A stretch of DNA of 64,000 nucleotides from Psychroflexus sp. ALD_RP9 (GTDB lineage Bacteria > Bacteroidota > Bacteroidia > Flavobacteriales > Flavobacteriaceae), in assembly GCF_017311165.1 (NCBI RefSeq), contig NZ_CP062973.1, forward strand, positions 1,860,001 through 1,924,000, written 5' to 3'. The position numbers and the translations under genes are program-made. The notes beneath the pieces are model-generated. The model saw only the letters and a list, made by a program, of their open reading frames with translations. It was not told where the DNA came from and did no database searches. This document shows, piece after piece, positions 25,260 through 34,542 of this stretch. Position 1 is the first letter of the stretch. Each line of letters begins with the position of its first letter.

Positions 25260-26278
25260 TAAAAACGAATATATTTTTGTTTCACTAATAACCAAATTAC
25301 TACTGGCGCACCTATAATTGATGTTACGGCATTAATAGGTAAACTCAATTCTGAAAATGGTAATTCTGCTATACTGTCGCAAAGTAATAGGAGTGAAGCA
25401 CCAAACAAAACAACACTTGGTACTAAAATAATATGATTAGTTGTTTTAACTAATTGTCTAGTCAGGTGTGGCACAGCTAAACCTATAAACGCAATAGGTC
25501 CCGCAAATGCCGTAATTGCGCCTGCCATCAGGCAGGTTGCCGTAATCACTAACAAACGTGTTTGTTTAATATTAATGCCAAGGCTTGTGGCATAGTGTTC
25601 TCCCATAAGTAATGCGTTAAGTGGTTTAATTAAAATAATGCTTAGTAAAATGCCTAAACCACAGCAAATACTTAATAAACCAATTTCAGACCAACTTAGA
25701 TTACCTAAACTTCCTAAAGACCAAAATATATATTTTTGAAGTTCATCAGAACTACTAAAAAAGGATAACACATTTACAATAGCACTTGTGATGCTCGAAA
25801 ACATCAATCCAATAATAAGTAAGGCCATTGTATCTTTTAGCCGCTTAGCAGTTGCTAAAATTGATAGCATAACCAAAAAACTTCCTAAACTAGAGGCTAA
25901 AACAATTATCCAACGTTCACTGATTTCTGCACTTAAACCAAAACCTAAACTAGAGCTACCCAAAACAACCAAGGCAACCCCTAAACTTGCGCCACTGCTT
26001 AAACCTAAAACATAAGGTCCAGCTAATGGATTTCTAAAGAGAGTTTGCATTAAAAGTCCGCATAAAGATAAAGCGCCACCAACCAAAATACTCGTAACAG
26101 TTTTTGGTAACCTATAATTTTGAATGATGTATTGCCAGGTTTCATTATCAAGGGATTGAAAACTGAGCGCTTTTAAAACTTCAGTAAAAGGAATGTAGAC
26201 CGAACCTAAACTTAAACTCAACAATAACAAGGCAACAAAACAGAGGCTTAATAATAAAATTGATTTTGAAGTTTGCAT
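25259..26278 (-). CDS. FecCD/BtuC-type ABC permease
   Basis: A 339-aa inner-membrane protein with about ten helices and the family motifs RLPKTVTSILVGGALSLCG, GPYVLGLSSGASLG and GPIAFIGLAVPHLTR. It forms the import channel with the neighbouring ATPase. It overlaps both neighbours by 1 nt, so binding protein, permease and ATPase are translationally coupled. B12 is the likely cargo from context. Confidence 0.92.
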   Translation of the reverse strand: MQTSKSILLLSLCFVALLLLSLSLGSVYIPFTEVLKALSFQSLDNETWQYIIQNYRLPKTVTSILVGGALSLCGLLMQTLFRNPLAGPYVLGLSSGASLGVALVVLGSSSLGFGLSAEISERWIIVLASSLGSFLVMLSILATAKRLKDTMALLIIGLMFSSITSAIVNVLSFFSSSDELQKYIFWSLGSLGNLSWSEIGLLSICCGLGILLSIILIKPLNALLMGEHYATSLGINIKQTRLLVITATCLMAGAITAFAGPIAFIGLAVPHLTRQLVKTTNHIILVPSVVLFGASLLLLCDSIAELPFSELSLPINAVTSIIGAPVVIWLLVKQKYIRF

Positions 26279-27411
26279 TATTGAAGCGGACTAAAAAAAT
26301 GAAGATTGTAATTAGGTAATAATTCAGGATGAAAAATTTTTACTAAATCTTTTAACACTAAATCAGGCCTGTTAGGTGCAAGCTCGTAAAATAAAACACC
26401 ACCAGTTTCACCTTTCTGTTGAGCAACGCTGTAAACTGTCTTTGTGCTAAAGGCTTTAAATTTTTTATAATGTGGCTGGTCGTTTAGCATCGCTTCATAG
26501 CTCGTATAACTACCTGGAGATATCCAAATATCGGCTTCGCTAGCTTTATTTAAAACACTTTCAAAAGCTAAAGCTAAGCTTCCAGAACCTGAAGTATCTT
26601 TGTATATATAATCGGCATGAGCATCCTTAATAAACTGCGCTTGCCAGCTAGTACCATTTGGTAAATACCATTTATCATTATACAAACTACCAGAAATTAC
26701 TTTTGGCTTTTTTTTGGCTGAAGTTTCTAATTGTTTAGTTTTATAATAAGCATCTTCAATAGCTTCAAATTTTTGTTGCGCAAGTTTGTTTTTATTAAAC
26801 AATGCACCAAAAAACTTAATCCATTCGGCTTTTCCTAAAGGTGTAGATTCTACCCAATCGCCATTATAGATAATAGGAATACCAGCTTTTTCAAAAACAG
26901 AATAAGCTTTATTTGCACCATCAACACTAAAACCAACAAAAACATCTGGTTTAAGGTTTAAAACAAGTTCGGTGTTGAGTTGTTGGTTTTGGCCAATATC
27001 AGTTATATAATCTTTATTAATACGTTTGCGAGCTTCTTTTGAAGAAATAAAATCAGTATTCGGAAAACCTACTAAATTATCCAAGATACCTAAACTTTCA
27101 GCCGAAGGAATATGAGTAGTTGAGCTAAGTATGTATGAAGAAATTGGTGCTGATATAATTGCATCAAAATTTCCTTTAACTTGATCATGAGTTGAAGTAT
27201 ATTGAACCAAATAACGATAATTTTTATTGCTATTAGGCCATGGTTTTTCAACTTCAATAATAGCAAAATCTTTGTAAACTTCAATTGAAAATCCTTTGGC
27301 ATGCTTAACTGAATAGCCTAATTGTTTTGCTTCAATTTTAGTGGTTTCTTTAGAAGAATTTTGACAGCCAAGTACGAGAGCAATACATAAAATGTAAAAG
27401 AAATATTTCAC
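26278..27411 (-). CDS. ABC substrate-binding lipoprotein (BtuF-like)
   Basis: A 377-aa lipoprotein (lipobox Cys16, LVLGCQN) of the class III periplasmic-binding fold. It has a motif near SSTTHIPSAESLGILDNLVG and LNLKPDVFVGFSVDG typical of BtuF/FhuD-like proteins. It captures the ligand for the following permease and ATPase. It is the first gene of the operon. A -7 box at 27425-27432 leaves only about 13 nt before the ATG, so this unit has no room for a riboswitch of its own. Confidence 0.86.
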   Translation of the reverse strand: MKYFFYILCIALVLGCQNSSKETTKIEAKQLGYSVKHAKGFSIEVYKDFAIIEVEKPWPNSNKNYRYLVQYTSTHDQVKGNFDAIISAPISSYILSSTTHIPSAESLGILDNLVGFPNTDFISSKEARKRINKDYITDIGQNQQLNTELVLNLKPDVFVGFSVDGANKAYSVFEKAGIPIIYNGDWVESTPLGKAEWIKFFGALFNKNKLAQQKFEAIEDAYYKTKQLETSAKKKPKVISGSLYNDKWYLPNGTSWQAQFIKDAHADYIYKDTSGSGSLALAFESVLNKASEADIWISPGSYTSYEAMLNDQPHYKKFKAFSTKTVYSVAQQKGETGGVLFYELAPNRPDLVLKDLVKIFHPELLPNYNLHFFSPLQ

Positions 27412-27424
27412 TAACTTTTTTTAA

Positions 27425-27432
27425 CAAATGTA
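27425..27432 (-). promoter_or_regulatory. -7 promoter box of the BtuFCD-like operon
   Basis: CAAATGTA on plus reads TACATTTG on minus, a full match, 13 nt before the ATG. Confidence 0.65.
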
Positions 27433-27473
27433 AGATTATTTCGAGTTATGATTAAAATTCAGAAGCTTTTGTT

Positions 27474-27481
27474 TACTTTTG
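27474..27481 (+). promoter_or_regulatory. -7 promoter box of the riboswitch-btuB transcript
   Basis: TACTTTTG, a full TAnnTTTG match. Transcription starting a few bases downstream would begin just before the cobalamin aptamer. Confidence 0.65.
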
Positions 27482-27489
27482 TTGTGAAT

Positions 27490-27690
27490 TTGGTTTGCTG
27501 AATTAGGGTTTAATTCAGCAATTAAAAGGGAATTTCGTTAAAATCGAAAGCTGTTCCCGCAACTGTAAGCTTTGTGCACTTAGTGCATGTTTTGTAATTA
27601 AAAAACTTCAATAACCACTGTTTCATATAGAAATGGGAAGGTTTTTACAAAAACGCGAGCCAGGAGACCTGCCATATTCTTAAATTAAGT
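27490..27690 (+). promoter_or_regulatory. Cobalamin riboswitch
   Basis: The conserved elements are in order: AAAAGGGAA near 27524, GCTGTTCCCGCAACTGTAA (27551-27569), GGGAAGG (27634-27640) and the B12 box AGCCAGGAGACCTGCC (27658-27673). A 5' hairpin TGCTGAATT/AATTCAGCA precedes them. A small stem AATCTT/AAGATT (27694-27712) directly before the ATG could be part of the expression platform. It should repress the BtuB/BtuG-like genes when B12 is plentiful. The 309-bp gap between the divergent genes holds this element and the two promoters. Confidence 0.95.
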
Positions 27691-27720
27691 CATAATCTTC
27701 GGGATAAAGATTGTACGTTT

Positions 27721-29556
27721 ATGAAACAGTTTAGAGCCCACATTTTTGTGTGCTTGTGTTTGGTTGTATCCTCTGCACTTGCGCAATTAGATAGTATTCA
27801 GCAATTAGACGAAATCGTATTAAGCGATCGTCAGTTGCAGCAGTTTTCTGTTGGTCAAAATCTGATTGAAATTCCTAAGTCTAAACGACGCATTACTCAT
27901 AATAAATTAAGCGATTTACTTCTCGAAAACTCAAACATTCATATTAGGCAAAATGGCTATGGAATGGTGGCTTCTGCGAGTTTTCGAGGCACAACCGCTC
28001 AACAAACGGCAGTTGTGTGGAATGGTATTAACATAAATTCTCAATTTAATGGACAAACCGACTTTAGCACCATGCCAATTTATGGCTATTCAGAAATTTC
28101 TCTTCGTCCCGGTGGTGGCAGTTTACTTTATGGTTCAGGTGCCATAGGAGGCAGTATTCATCTAAATAATCAACTGTATTTTAGAGACACAACTCAGGTT
28201 AAATTATTTTCTCAAATAGGAAGTTTTAATACATTCGAAAATTTTGTACAAACCAGTTTTTCAACTGAAAGGACAAGTTTAAAGTTTAATTTAAATCGAT
28301 CTGCTTCTGATAATGATTACCCTATTTTAGGAAGTTCTAGAACTAATTTAAATGGTCAGTTTGAACAATGGTCGGCCCATTTAAGCCTTGCCCATAAACT
28401 ATCACAAAATTCGCAACTTAACTATTATGGCCAATTTTACGATGGTATACGACATTTTTCAGTTTTACGCGCTTCTGAAAATAAATCGAACTACACCAAT
28501 ATAGATAGTCGAAATTTACTTGAATGGGAATATGAAAAAAACGATTTTAAATCGGTTGTTAAATATGCGTTTTTGCATGAAGCATTTGAGTATAACCAGA
28601 ATATTGAAACCAATTTAAGTACTGCCAATAAAGCCAATACACATCTCGTAAAAACTGAAGTCTACCAAAATTACGGTAAGTTAAATACCAATTTTAATAT
28701 TTCAGCTAAACAGACGTCTGCCGATGGCGATAATATTATTAATGAGCACATACAACACCTAAACCTTTCTGCATTATTAAAGTATAATTCAAATTGGGCA
28801 ATCTTAAGTCTTGGTTTAAGGCAAGAATTTTCAAATTTCTTTGATAGTCCATTACTTTACACTATTGGCGCTGAACTTCCAGTAACTTCAATTTACAATT
28901 TAAAATTAAGTCATTCAAAAAACTTTAGGCAACCAACTTTAAACGATTTATTTTGGGTAGAAGGAACCACCAACCTTCAACCTGAAACTGCTCTTCAATA
29001 TGAAGCGTCACATCAATTTAACTTTAAACCTCAATCTCTAAACTTTCAAATTACGGGATTTTATAATGATATTTCTGAAATGATCAGGTGGTTACCTGAC
29101 CAAACTTCAACCTGGAAACCCGAAAATGTAGATGAAGTTAAAACATATGGTTTAAACACTTCAATTTCTAAAACATTTAAATTTTTACCAATTCATTTCA
29201 AAATTCATTTAAATTATGAATTTAGTAAAGCTATTGACGCGCGAACTCAGCGACAGCTCACTTTTACACCGCAACATTCGGCCTATTTAAATTTAGACTT
29301 TCAGTATGAAGCTTTTGCCTTAAATTTTACACAAACTTATACTGGTAAAGCTTTTACAAGAACAGATAACGCACCTAATGAAATATTAGAGGATTTTTGG
29401 CTAAGCCACTTAAACCTTGCTTACCAGCCAAAACGTATCGGATTTTTTAAAGTTAATATTGGCTTTAAAAATCTATTTAATCAAGCATACCAAACAATAG
29501 AAAACCGACCAATGCCTGGTCGCCAATTTTACATTAACACAATTATTAACCTATAA
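27721..29556 (+). CDS. btuB: TonB-dependent cobalamin receptor (BtuB-like)
   Basis: A 611-aa outer-membrane receptor with a signal peptide (about residues 1-21). The plug (about 30-150) has QNGYGMVASASFRGTTAQQT and LRPGGGSLLYGSGAIGGSI. The beta barrel ends in the typical aromatic tail (RQFYINTIINL). BtuB imports cobalamin across the outer membrane with TonB energy. Assignment is by the upstream cobalamin riboswitch, the BtuG-like lipoprotein after it and the divergent BtuFCD-like transporter. Confidence 0.92.
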   Translation: MKQFRAHIFVCLCLVVSSALAQLDSIQQLDEIVLSDRQLQQFSVGQNLIEIPKSKRRITHNKLSDLLLENSNIHIRQNGYGMVASASFRGTTAQQTAVVWNGININSQFNGQTDFSTMPIYGYSEISLRPGGGSLLYGSGAIGGSIHLNNQLYFRDTTQVKLFSQIGSFNTFENFVQTSFSTERTSLKFNLNRSASDNDYPILGSSRTNLNGQFEQWSAHLSLAHKLSQNSQLNYYGQFYDGIRHFSVLRASENKSNYTNIDSRNLLEWEYEKNDFKSVVKYAFLHEAFEYNQNIETNLSTANKANTHLVKTEVYQNYGKLNTNFNISAKQTSADGDNIINEHIQHLNLSALLKYNSNWAILSLGLRQEFSNFFDSPLLYTIGAELPVTSIYNLKLSHSKNFRQPTLNDLFWVEGTTNLQPETALQYEASHQFNFKPQSLNFQITGFYNDISEMIRWLPDQTSTWKPENVDEVKTYGLNTSISKTFKFLPIHFKIHLNYEFSKAIDARTQRQLTFTPQHSAYLNLDFQYEAFALNFTQTYTGKAFTRTDNAPNEILEDFWLSHLNLAYQPKRIGFFKVNIGFKNLFNQAYQTIENRPMPGRQFYINTIINL

Positions 29557-29565
29557 ACACTTATC

Positions 29566-30600
29566 ATGAACATTAAATTAATTTTTTTATCAATCTTTAG
29601 TTTTTTAATCCTTACGTCTTGTAGTGACGATGATTTCGGTATTCCAGTAGAATTAGAAGGTGATTTTGCCAATGGCATTTTTATTTTAAATGAAGGTAAT
29701 TCTTCTGGTGGAAGTTTAAGTTTTATGACTTCAGATTTTTCAGAAACTACTCAAAATGCTTACAAAAGCGTTAATCCTGACGATGATTTAGGATTATTTG
29801 TTCAATCGATTTTTTTTGATGACCAATATGCCTATATTATTTCAAACGGTTCTAACATGATTACCATTGTTAATCGCTACACTTTAGAATTTGTAGACCG
29901 TATCGATAGTGGTTTAAACGTCCCGATGTACGGCCTTATCTTAAATGGCAAGGCTTATGTTACCAATCAGGCTGATTTTTCGACTACTGCTGATGATTAT
30001 GTGGCCGTAATTGATCTTGCATCAAGAACCGTAGAAAATACCATTGTTTTGGGCAGTTATGCTGAAAAAATTTATGAATTTGAAAATAAAATTTACGTTC
30101 AAAATGCCAGCTATGGCTTTGGTGACAAGGTTTCAAAACTGAATATAGCAGACCAAACTGTAGAGCAAACTTTGAGTTTTTCTTCGGCCATTTCAGATAC
30201 ATATTTAAGCAATGGTAAGCTTTATGTCCTGGCTCAAGATGAAATTTCTCAAGTTAACCTCACCAATTTCCAAACATCATCAACATGGAGTTTAGCTGAG
30301 ACTCACGTTGGGGCTTCACGTATAGCAGTTGAAGGTAACGCGATTTATTTTACCAGTAGCAATTCGGTTTACAACTTCACAACCTCTGATGATACTATTT
30401 CGGAAACAGCATTATTTAATTATGAAACTACTTCAGCTTTTGGTACATTTTACGGTTTTGATGTTCATAATGGTTTTATTTATTTATCTGATGGAACTGA
30501 TTTTGCTTCAAATGGCTTCATTCAAATTAGAAACTCACAAGGAGATTTAATTAAAGAACAGGAAGTTGGTATTGGGCCAAACTCATTTTACTTTAACTAG
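29566..30600 (+). CDS. Surface beta-propeller lipoprotein (BtuG-like)
   Basis: A 344-aa lipoprotein (lipobox Cys19) whose mature start, Cys-Ser-Asp-Asp-Asp, resembles the acidic surface-export signal of Bacteroidota lipoproteins. The body has repeated blades of the YncE/DUF5074 type (YAYIISNGSNMITIVNRYTL, GKAYVTNQADF, NKIYVQNASYG). BtuG of Bacteroides is a surface propeller that binds B12 tightly and hands it to BtuB. Position 9 nt after the BtuB-like gene under one riboswitch supports the same role here. Direct B12 contacts cannot be read from sequence. Confidence 0.8.
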   Translation: MNIKLIFLSIFSFLILTSCSDDDFGIPVELEGDFANGIFILNEGNSSGGSLSFMTSDFSETTQNAYKSVNPDDDLGLFVQSIFFDDQYAYIISNGSNMITIVNRYTLEFVDRIDSGLNVPMYGLILNGKAYVTNQADFSTTADDYVAVIDLASRTVENTIVLGSYAEKIYEFENKIYVQNASYGFGDKVSKLNIADQTVEQTLSFSSAISDTYLSNGKLYVLAQDEISQVNLTNFQTSSTWSLAETHVGASRIAVEGNAIYFTSSNSVYNFTTSDDTISETALFNYETTSAFGTFYGFDVHNGFIYLSDGTDFASNGFIQIRNSQGDLIKEQEVGIGPNSFYFN

Positions 30601-30623
30601 ACTTAATTTTGTTGATTAAAGTT

Positions 30624-30648
30624 AAGCCACTTTCGGGTGGCTTTTTTA
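30624..30648 (+). terminator. Terminator after the BtuG-like gene
   Basis: Stem AAGCCAC / GTGGCTT with loop TTTCGG followed by six Ts. It reaches the stop of the converging sugar transferase gene. Confidence 0.88.
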
Positions 30649-32022
30649 TTGACCTCTAAAAAAGATTACGGTACTTAAGGTTTTAACAATAATTCTAAAA
30701 TCTATAAAAGCGCTACGGTGTTTAATGTAATATAAGTCATATTGAAGCTTTTCGATAGTTTCAGCATCACTTGAGGCATATTTAGCGTTAACTTGAGCCC
30801 AACCGGTTACACCTGGTTTAATAACATGTCTAATTTCATAAAACGGAATTGTTTTGGCCAGTTCTTTTACGAATTCTGGCCGCTCAGGCCGCGGACCGAT
30901 TAAACTCATATCGCCTTTTAAAATATTGATAAACTGAGGGATTTCATCTAATCTTGTCTTTCGTAAAAATTTCCCAAACTTTGTTATTCGCATATCATTC
31001 TTTGTAGCCCACTGCGCGCCATAAATTTCAGCATTTTTTATCATGGAGCGTAACTTGATAATTTTAAATGCTTTACCATTTTTACCTATTCTTTTTTGAG
31101 AGTAAAATAAAGGTCCGCGATTAGCGATTAAATTACCTACTAGTACAAATGGTAATAGTAATGAAGCACTCAGTAAACCTAAAGTGCTTACTGTAATATC
31201 TAAACTTCTTAAAAACAGCAAATAGAGCTTGTTTTGATTGTTTCTGCTAAAAGGAAAATAGCAGTAAAAATCGTTTCCAATATGTTGTACAGGCACTTTA
31301 TTGGTGAGCTCTTCATAGACATGAGAATAAGACTTAATTGGATAACCAATTTGAAGTAGTGGTAGGAGTAACTTCTGCAATTCGGTGCTAACACCTCTAA
31401 ATGAATTCGTGACAACTATTTCACTTATTTTATAGTCTGCTAAAAGTTTTTCAAGTTTATTTTTGTCAAATTCTATACATTTTTTAGCAATTTGTGGTTG
31501 CTGAGAGAAATAGCCTACAACCTCATAATTGGGGTCAAAAATCTGTAGTTCTTTTTTAATAGAGTCAGCGTTAAAATCGTCACCAATTAGTAGAGCACGC
31601 TTGTAAAATCTTGGTGAAGCAATTAAGCCAATGTAAGCAATTCTCCAAATAAAAATACTGAAGTAGATAACTATAAAAAAAATGAGGATTTGCAGCCTGT
31701 TTTCAGGCAATTGTGGCGTTAAGATTGGTGTAAAAAGATAAAAGGCAACCGTAAAAAATGTTGTGAGTAATAGGTTTTTTGCCGTTGTAAATCTAGACTC
31801 TGCATTACGTAGTTGATAAATTTCGAAAACAGTTCCAAAACTAAGAATGTAAAACGCAAGAACAACTATGTTAATAGCATAACTCTGATAAAAGGTGAAA
31901 TAGTTAAAAAAGTCAAAGAGTGAAACAACATAAAGGCAAGACCAAGCAACAATTACATCAATGATTCTTAGCAATACCTTTCGCTCAGATATTTCAAAGT
32001 GAGTTCCTTTTTTAAGAGGCAT
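30646..32022 (-). CDS. Undecaprenyl-phosphate sugar transferase (WcaJ-type, exopolysaccharide)
   Basis: A 458-aa polyprenyl phosphosugar transferase. It has four N-terminal membrane helices (about residues 20-130), a nucleotide-binding-like CoA_binding_3 domain (about 140-240) and a C-terminal catalytic domain. The catalytic motifs are KRIGKNGKAFKIIKLRSM, RLDEIPQFINILKGDMSLIG and GPRPERPEF. It loads the first sugar phosphate onto undecaprenyl phosphate to start a surface polysaccharide. No other polysaccharide genes adjoin it. The promoter is at 32040-32047. Confidence 0.93.
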   Translation of the reverse strand: MPLKKGTHFEISERKVLLRIIDVIVAWSCLYVVSLFDFFNYFTFYQSYAINIVVLAFYILSFGTVFEIYQLRNAESRFTTAKNLLLTTFFTVAFYLFTPILTPQLPENRLQILIFFIVIYFSIFIWRIAYIGLIASPRFYKRALLIGDDFNADSIKKELQIFDPNYEVVGYFSQQPQIAKKCIEFDKNKLEKLLADYKISEIVVTNSFRGVSTELQKLLLPLLQIGYPIKSYSHVYEELTNKVPVQHIGNDFYCYFPFSRNNQNKLYLLFLRSLDITVSTLGLLSASLLLPFVLVGNLIANRGPLFYSQKRIGKNGKAFKIIKLRSMIKNAEIYGAQWATKNDMRITKFGKFLRKTRLDEIPQFINILKGDMSLIGPRPERPEFVKELAKTIPFYEIRHVIKPGVTGWAQVNAKYASSDAETIEKLQYDLYYIKHRSAFIDFRIIVKTLSTVIFFRGQ

Positions 32023-32039
32023 TTTTGGTTAGTTTAATA

Positions 32040-32047
32040 CAAATTTA
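32040..32047 (-). promoter_or_regulatory. -7 promoter box of the sugar transferase gene
   Basis: CAAATTTA on plus reads TAAATTTG on minus, a full match, 17 nt before the ATG. Confidence 0.65.
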
Positions 32048-32125
32048 AAAAAATAATGATAGTACCTTGCATTTTATTATAATTACGAAGAATTATAAAT
32101 TTAGGTTCATCTTAAAACAATTAAT

Positions 32126-33697
32126 TTGAAAACATTAGTTTATTATATTGTATCTGGATTATTGCTTGCTTTTGCATGGCCAACAAATGGTTTTAGCTTA
32201 TTGATTTTTATTGCTTTTGTACCACTTTTATTTAAGAACTATAACTTAGTTAAACACGGGTATTCCCATACAAAGCTTTTCTTTTTAAACTATTTGAGTT
32301 TTGTTTTATGGAATTTTATTTCCACAGGTTGGTTGTATTATTCTTCAAGTTTTGGGATGCTATTTGCCGTTTTGGTTAATAGTGCATTGATGAGTCTTGT
32401 GATGTTAGTTGTTATTAAATTCATTAAAAAATTAAACTTCATAGCTTCGGCAAGTTTGTTTATAAGTTTATGGCTTTCTTTTGAATACCTGCATTATCAT
32501 TGGGAGTTTTCTTGGCCATGGTTAACTTTAGGAAATGTTTTTTCAGAGTCAATTAGTTTTATTCAATGGTATGAATACACAGGTGTTTTTGGTGGATCTT
32601 TTTGGGTGTTATTGGTTAATGTGGTTATTTTAAAATCTGTTTTATTATACAATCAATACAGGGAAAAGACGATTATTTATAGAGCAATATTTAAAACAGT
32701 TTTACTTGTTGGTTTGCCTATTGTTGTAAGTGTTTTAATTAAGCCAAACACTTCAACTAAATCCTATATCGAAACCATTGTTTTACAGCCTAATATAGAT
32801 CCTTATCAAGAGAAATATAATTTAACAGATGCAGAAATAAAGCAACAACTTTTAGAACAAGTGATGCCATTATTAAAGCCAGAATATAGACAACTGATTT
32901 TAGCACCAGAAACGGTTTTTGCTAACGGTACCGAATTTAAAAATTATAAGTATTCTCACGCTAAAGATTTTACGCGACAAGTTTTAGTAAAAAACCCAAA
33001 TGCTCAAATAATAATAGGAATTTCAGCCTATGATTTAATAAGAGATCAATCTCAATTAACACGACAGAGTAATAGATTAAGAAAAAACTTATGGTATAAT
33101 GACTTTAATTCTGCTGTATTTCAGAATCAAGATACCTTAAATTTTTATCATAAATCAAAGTTAGTGGTTGGTGTAGAAAATTTTCCATATAAAGATCTGC
33201 TAGAACCCATTTTAGGCAATGTAATGCTTGATTTGGGCGGCACTGTAGCGACTAAAACAACTCAAGATAATCGTGAAGTTTTTTCTGTAAATACCGATTT
33301 AAAAGTGGCGCCTATTATTTGTTATGAATCTGTTTATGGCGAGTATGTAACAAATTACGTGAAGAATAATGCAAATGTGCTAGCCATAATCACCAACGAT
33401 GCCTGGTGGGATGATACTCAGGGATATCAACAGCACTGGAGCTACGCCAAGCTTCGGGCAATCGAAACACGAAAAGCAGTTGCTAGATCAGCTAACACAG
33501 GAATTTCAGGTTTTATAGATCGTGATGGAACCGAACTAAGTCGGTCAAAATATAATACCAAAACAGCACTGGTTGAAAAACTTCCGATTTATACGTCTGA
33601 GCCTACCTTTTATGTAACTTACGGAAATGTAATTCCAAGATTAGCTTTGTTATTGGCAGGGTTAATTGTGTTATTTTCAATTACGAGACGACGTTAA
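32126..33697 (+). CDS. lnt: Lnt, apolipoprotein N-acyltransferase
   Basis: A 523-aa inner-membrane enzyme that adds the third acyl chain to lipoproteins. It has about six N-terminal helices followed by a nitrilase-type domain with the Glu-Lys-Cys triad: APETVFAN, FYHKSKLVVGVENFPYKD and PIICYESVYGEYV. The frame begins with a TTG codon (TTG AAA ACA) directly before a good hydrophobic start; no upstream in-frame ATG was found. Its 3' end overlaps the converging pssA gene by 4 bp. Confidence 0.95.
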   Translation: MKTLVYYIVSGLLLAFAWPTNGFSLLIFIAFVPLLFKNYNLVKHGYSHTKLFFLNYLSFVLWNFISTGWLYYSSSFGMLFAVLVNSALMSLVMLVVIKFIKKLNFIASASLFISLWLSFEYLHYHWEFSWPWLTLGNVFSESISFIQWYEYTGVFGGSFWVLLVNVVILKSVLLYNQYREKTIIYRAIFKTVLLVGLPIVVSVLIKPNTSTKSYIETIVLQPNIDPYQEKYNLTDAEIKQQLLEQVMPLLKPEYRQLILAPETVFANGTEFKNYKYSHAKDFTRQVLVKNPNAQIIIGISAYDLIRDQSQLTRQSNRLRKNLWYNDFNSAVFQNQDTLNFYHKSKLVVGVENFPYKDLLEPILGNVMLDLGGTVATKTTQDNREVFSVNTDLKVAPIICYESVYGEYVTNYVKNNANVLAIITNDAWWDDTQGYQQHWSYAKLRAIETRKAVARSANTGISGFIDRDGTELSRSKYNTKTALVEKLPIYTSEPTFYVTYGNVIPRLALLLAGLIVLFSITRRR

Positions 33698-34413
33698 AAA
33701 ATTTTGTTTTTAAAATTTAGTATGAGATTAAGCAAAATGTAAAACCCAATAATAAAAGGAATTGCCTTCAGTTGAAGTGTGATTAAAAGTATAATTGAAA
33801 CAACAATCATAACATACCGAAACCAGTTTTCATTTAGGTTGAAATTAGAAAATTTAAACGAAAACAAGGCTAAGTTTGCATTCAGTAAATAACTGCTAAC
33901 TAAAGTCAATAAAAGTAAAGTTTCAATTTTAAAACCAAATTGAAGCGGTTCAATTAAAATAGCGGTACTAATAACTAAAATTGCATTTGCTGGTGTTGGT
34001 AAACCAATAAAATTTTCAGTTTGAGCTTCATCGATATTAAAATTAGCCAGGCGATAGGCAGAAGCTAAAGTGATTATAAAACCAAACAAAGCAAGACTGT
34101 CTAAAGTAAAAAAATCGAAACTAGATAAAGAAAAGTCAGGATTTATTGTAGTTCCTATTAATTGAAACATAACTAATCCAGGAACAAATCCGCTAGTAAC
34201 CATATCGGCTAAAGAGTCTAATTGAAGTCCTAATTCGGTACTAACTTTTAAAACACGAGCAAAAAAACCATCAAAAAAATCAAAGAAAATCCCTAATAAT
34301 ACAAAAAAACCAGCCCATAAATAATCACCCTGAAATGCATAAATACTAGCTAAACAACCTGAAAATAAGTTGAGTAAAGTGATGATGTTTGGGATTTGGG
34401 CCTTTAGATTCAT
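33694..34413 (-). CDS. pssA: Phosphatidylserine synthase (CDP-alcohol phosphatidyltransferase)
   Basis: A 239-aa membrane protein with the CDP-alcohol phosphatidyltransferase motif D-G-x2-A-R-x8-G-x3-D-x3-D, seen in FDGFFARVLKVSTELGLQLD and the SLADM that follows. It makes phosphatidylserine from CDP-diacylglycerol and serine, the precursor of phosphatidylethanolamine. The N-terminus IPNIITLLNLFSGCLA matches the type II PssA group. It is a single gene converging on lnt. Confidence 0.92.
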   Translation of the reverse strand: MNLKAQIPNIITLLNLFSGCLASIYAFQGDYLWAGFFVLLGIFFDFFDGFFARVLKVSTELGLQLDSLADMVTSGFVPGLVMFQLIGTTINPDFSLSSFDFFTLDSLALFGFIITLASAYRLANFNIDEAQTENFIGLPTPANAILVISTAILIEPLQFGFKIETLLLLTLVSSYLLNANLALFSFKFSNFNLNENWFRYVMIVVSIILLITLQLKAIPFIIGFYILLNLILNFKNKIF

Positions 34414-34506
34414 CCTAGAGTTTTTTAATTTTAATTAAAACAATTTTGTAAATGCAAGTTTACAGAATTTAAGACATAATTACTATTGTAGCTCTTTAAA
34501 ACGCAA

Positions 34507-34514
34507 TATATTTG
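34507..34514 (+). promoter_or_regulatory. -7 promoter box of the PorV/PorQ-family gene
   Basis: TATATTTG, a full TAnnTTTG match, 28 nt before the GTG start. Confidence 0.7.
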
Positions 34515-34542
34515 AAGTTTTTAAGTTTAAATCTAAAAAACT

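Noticed and set aside
27412..27430. A second cobalamin riboswitch for the BtuFCD-like operon
   Set aside because: The minus-strand leader is too short and contains none of the conserved aptamer elements.
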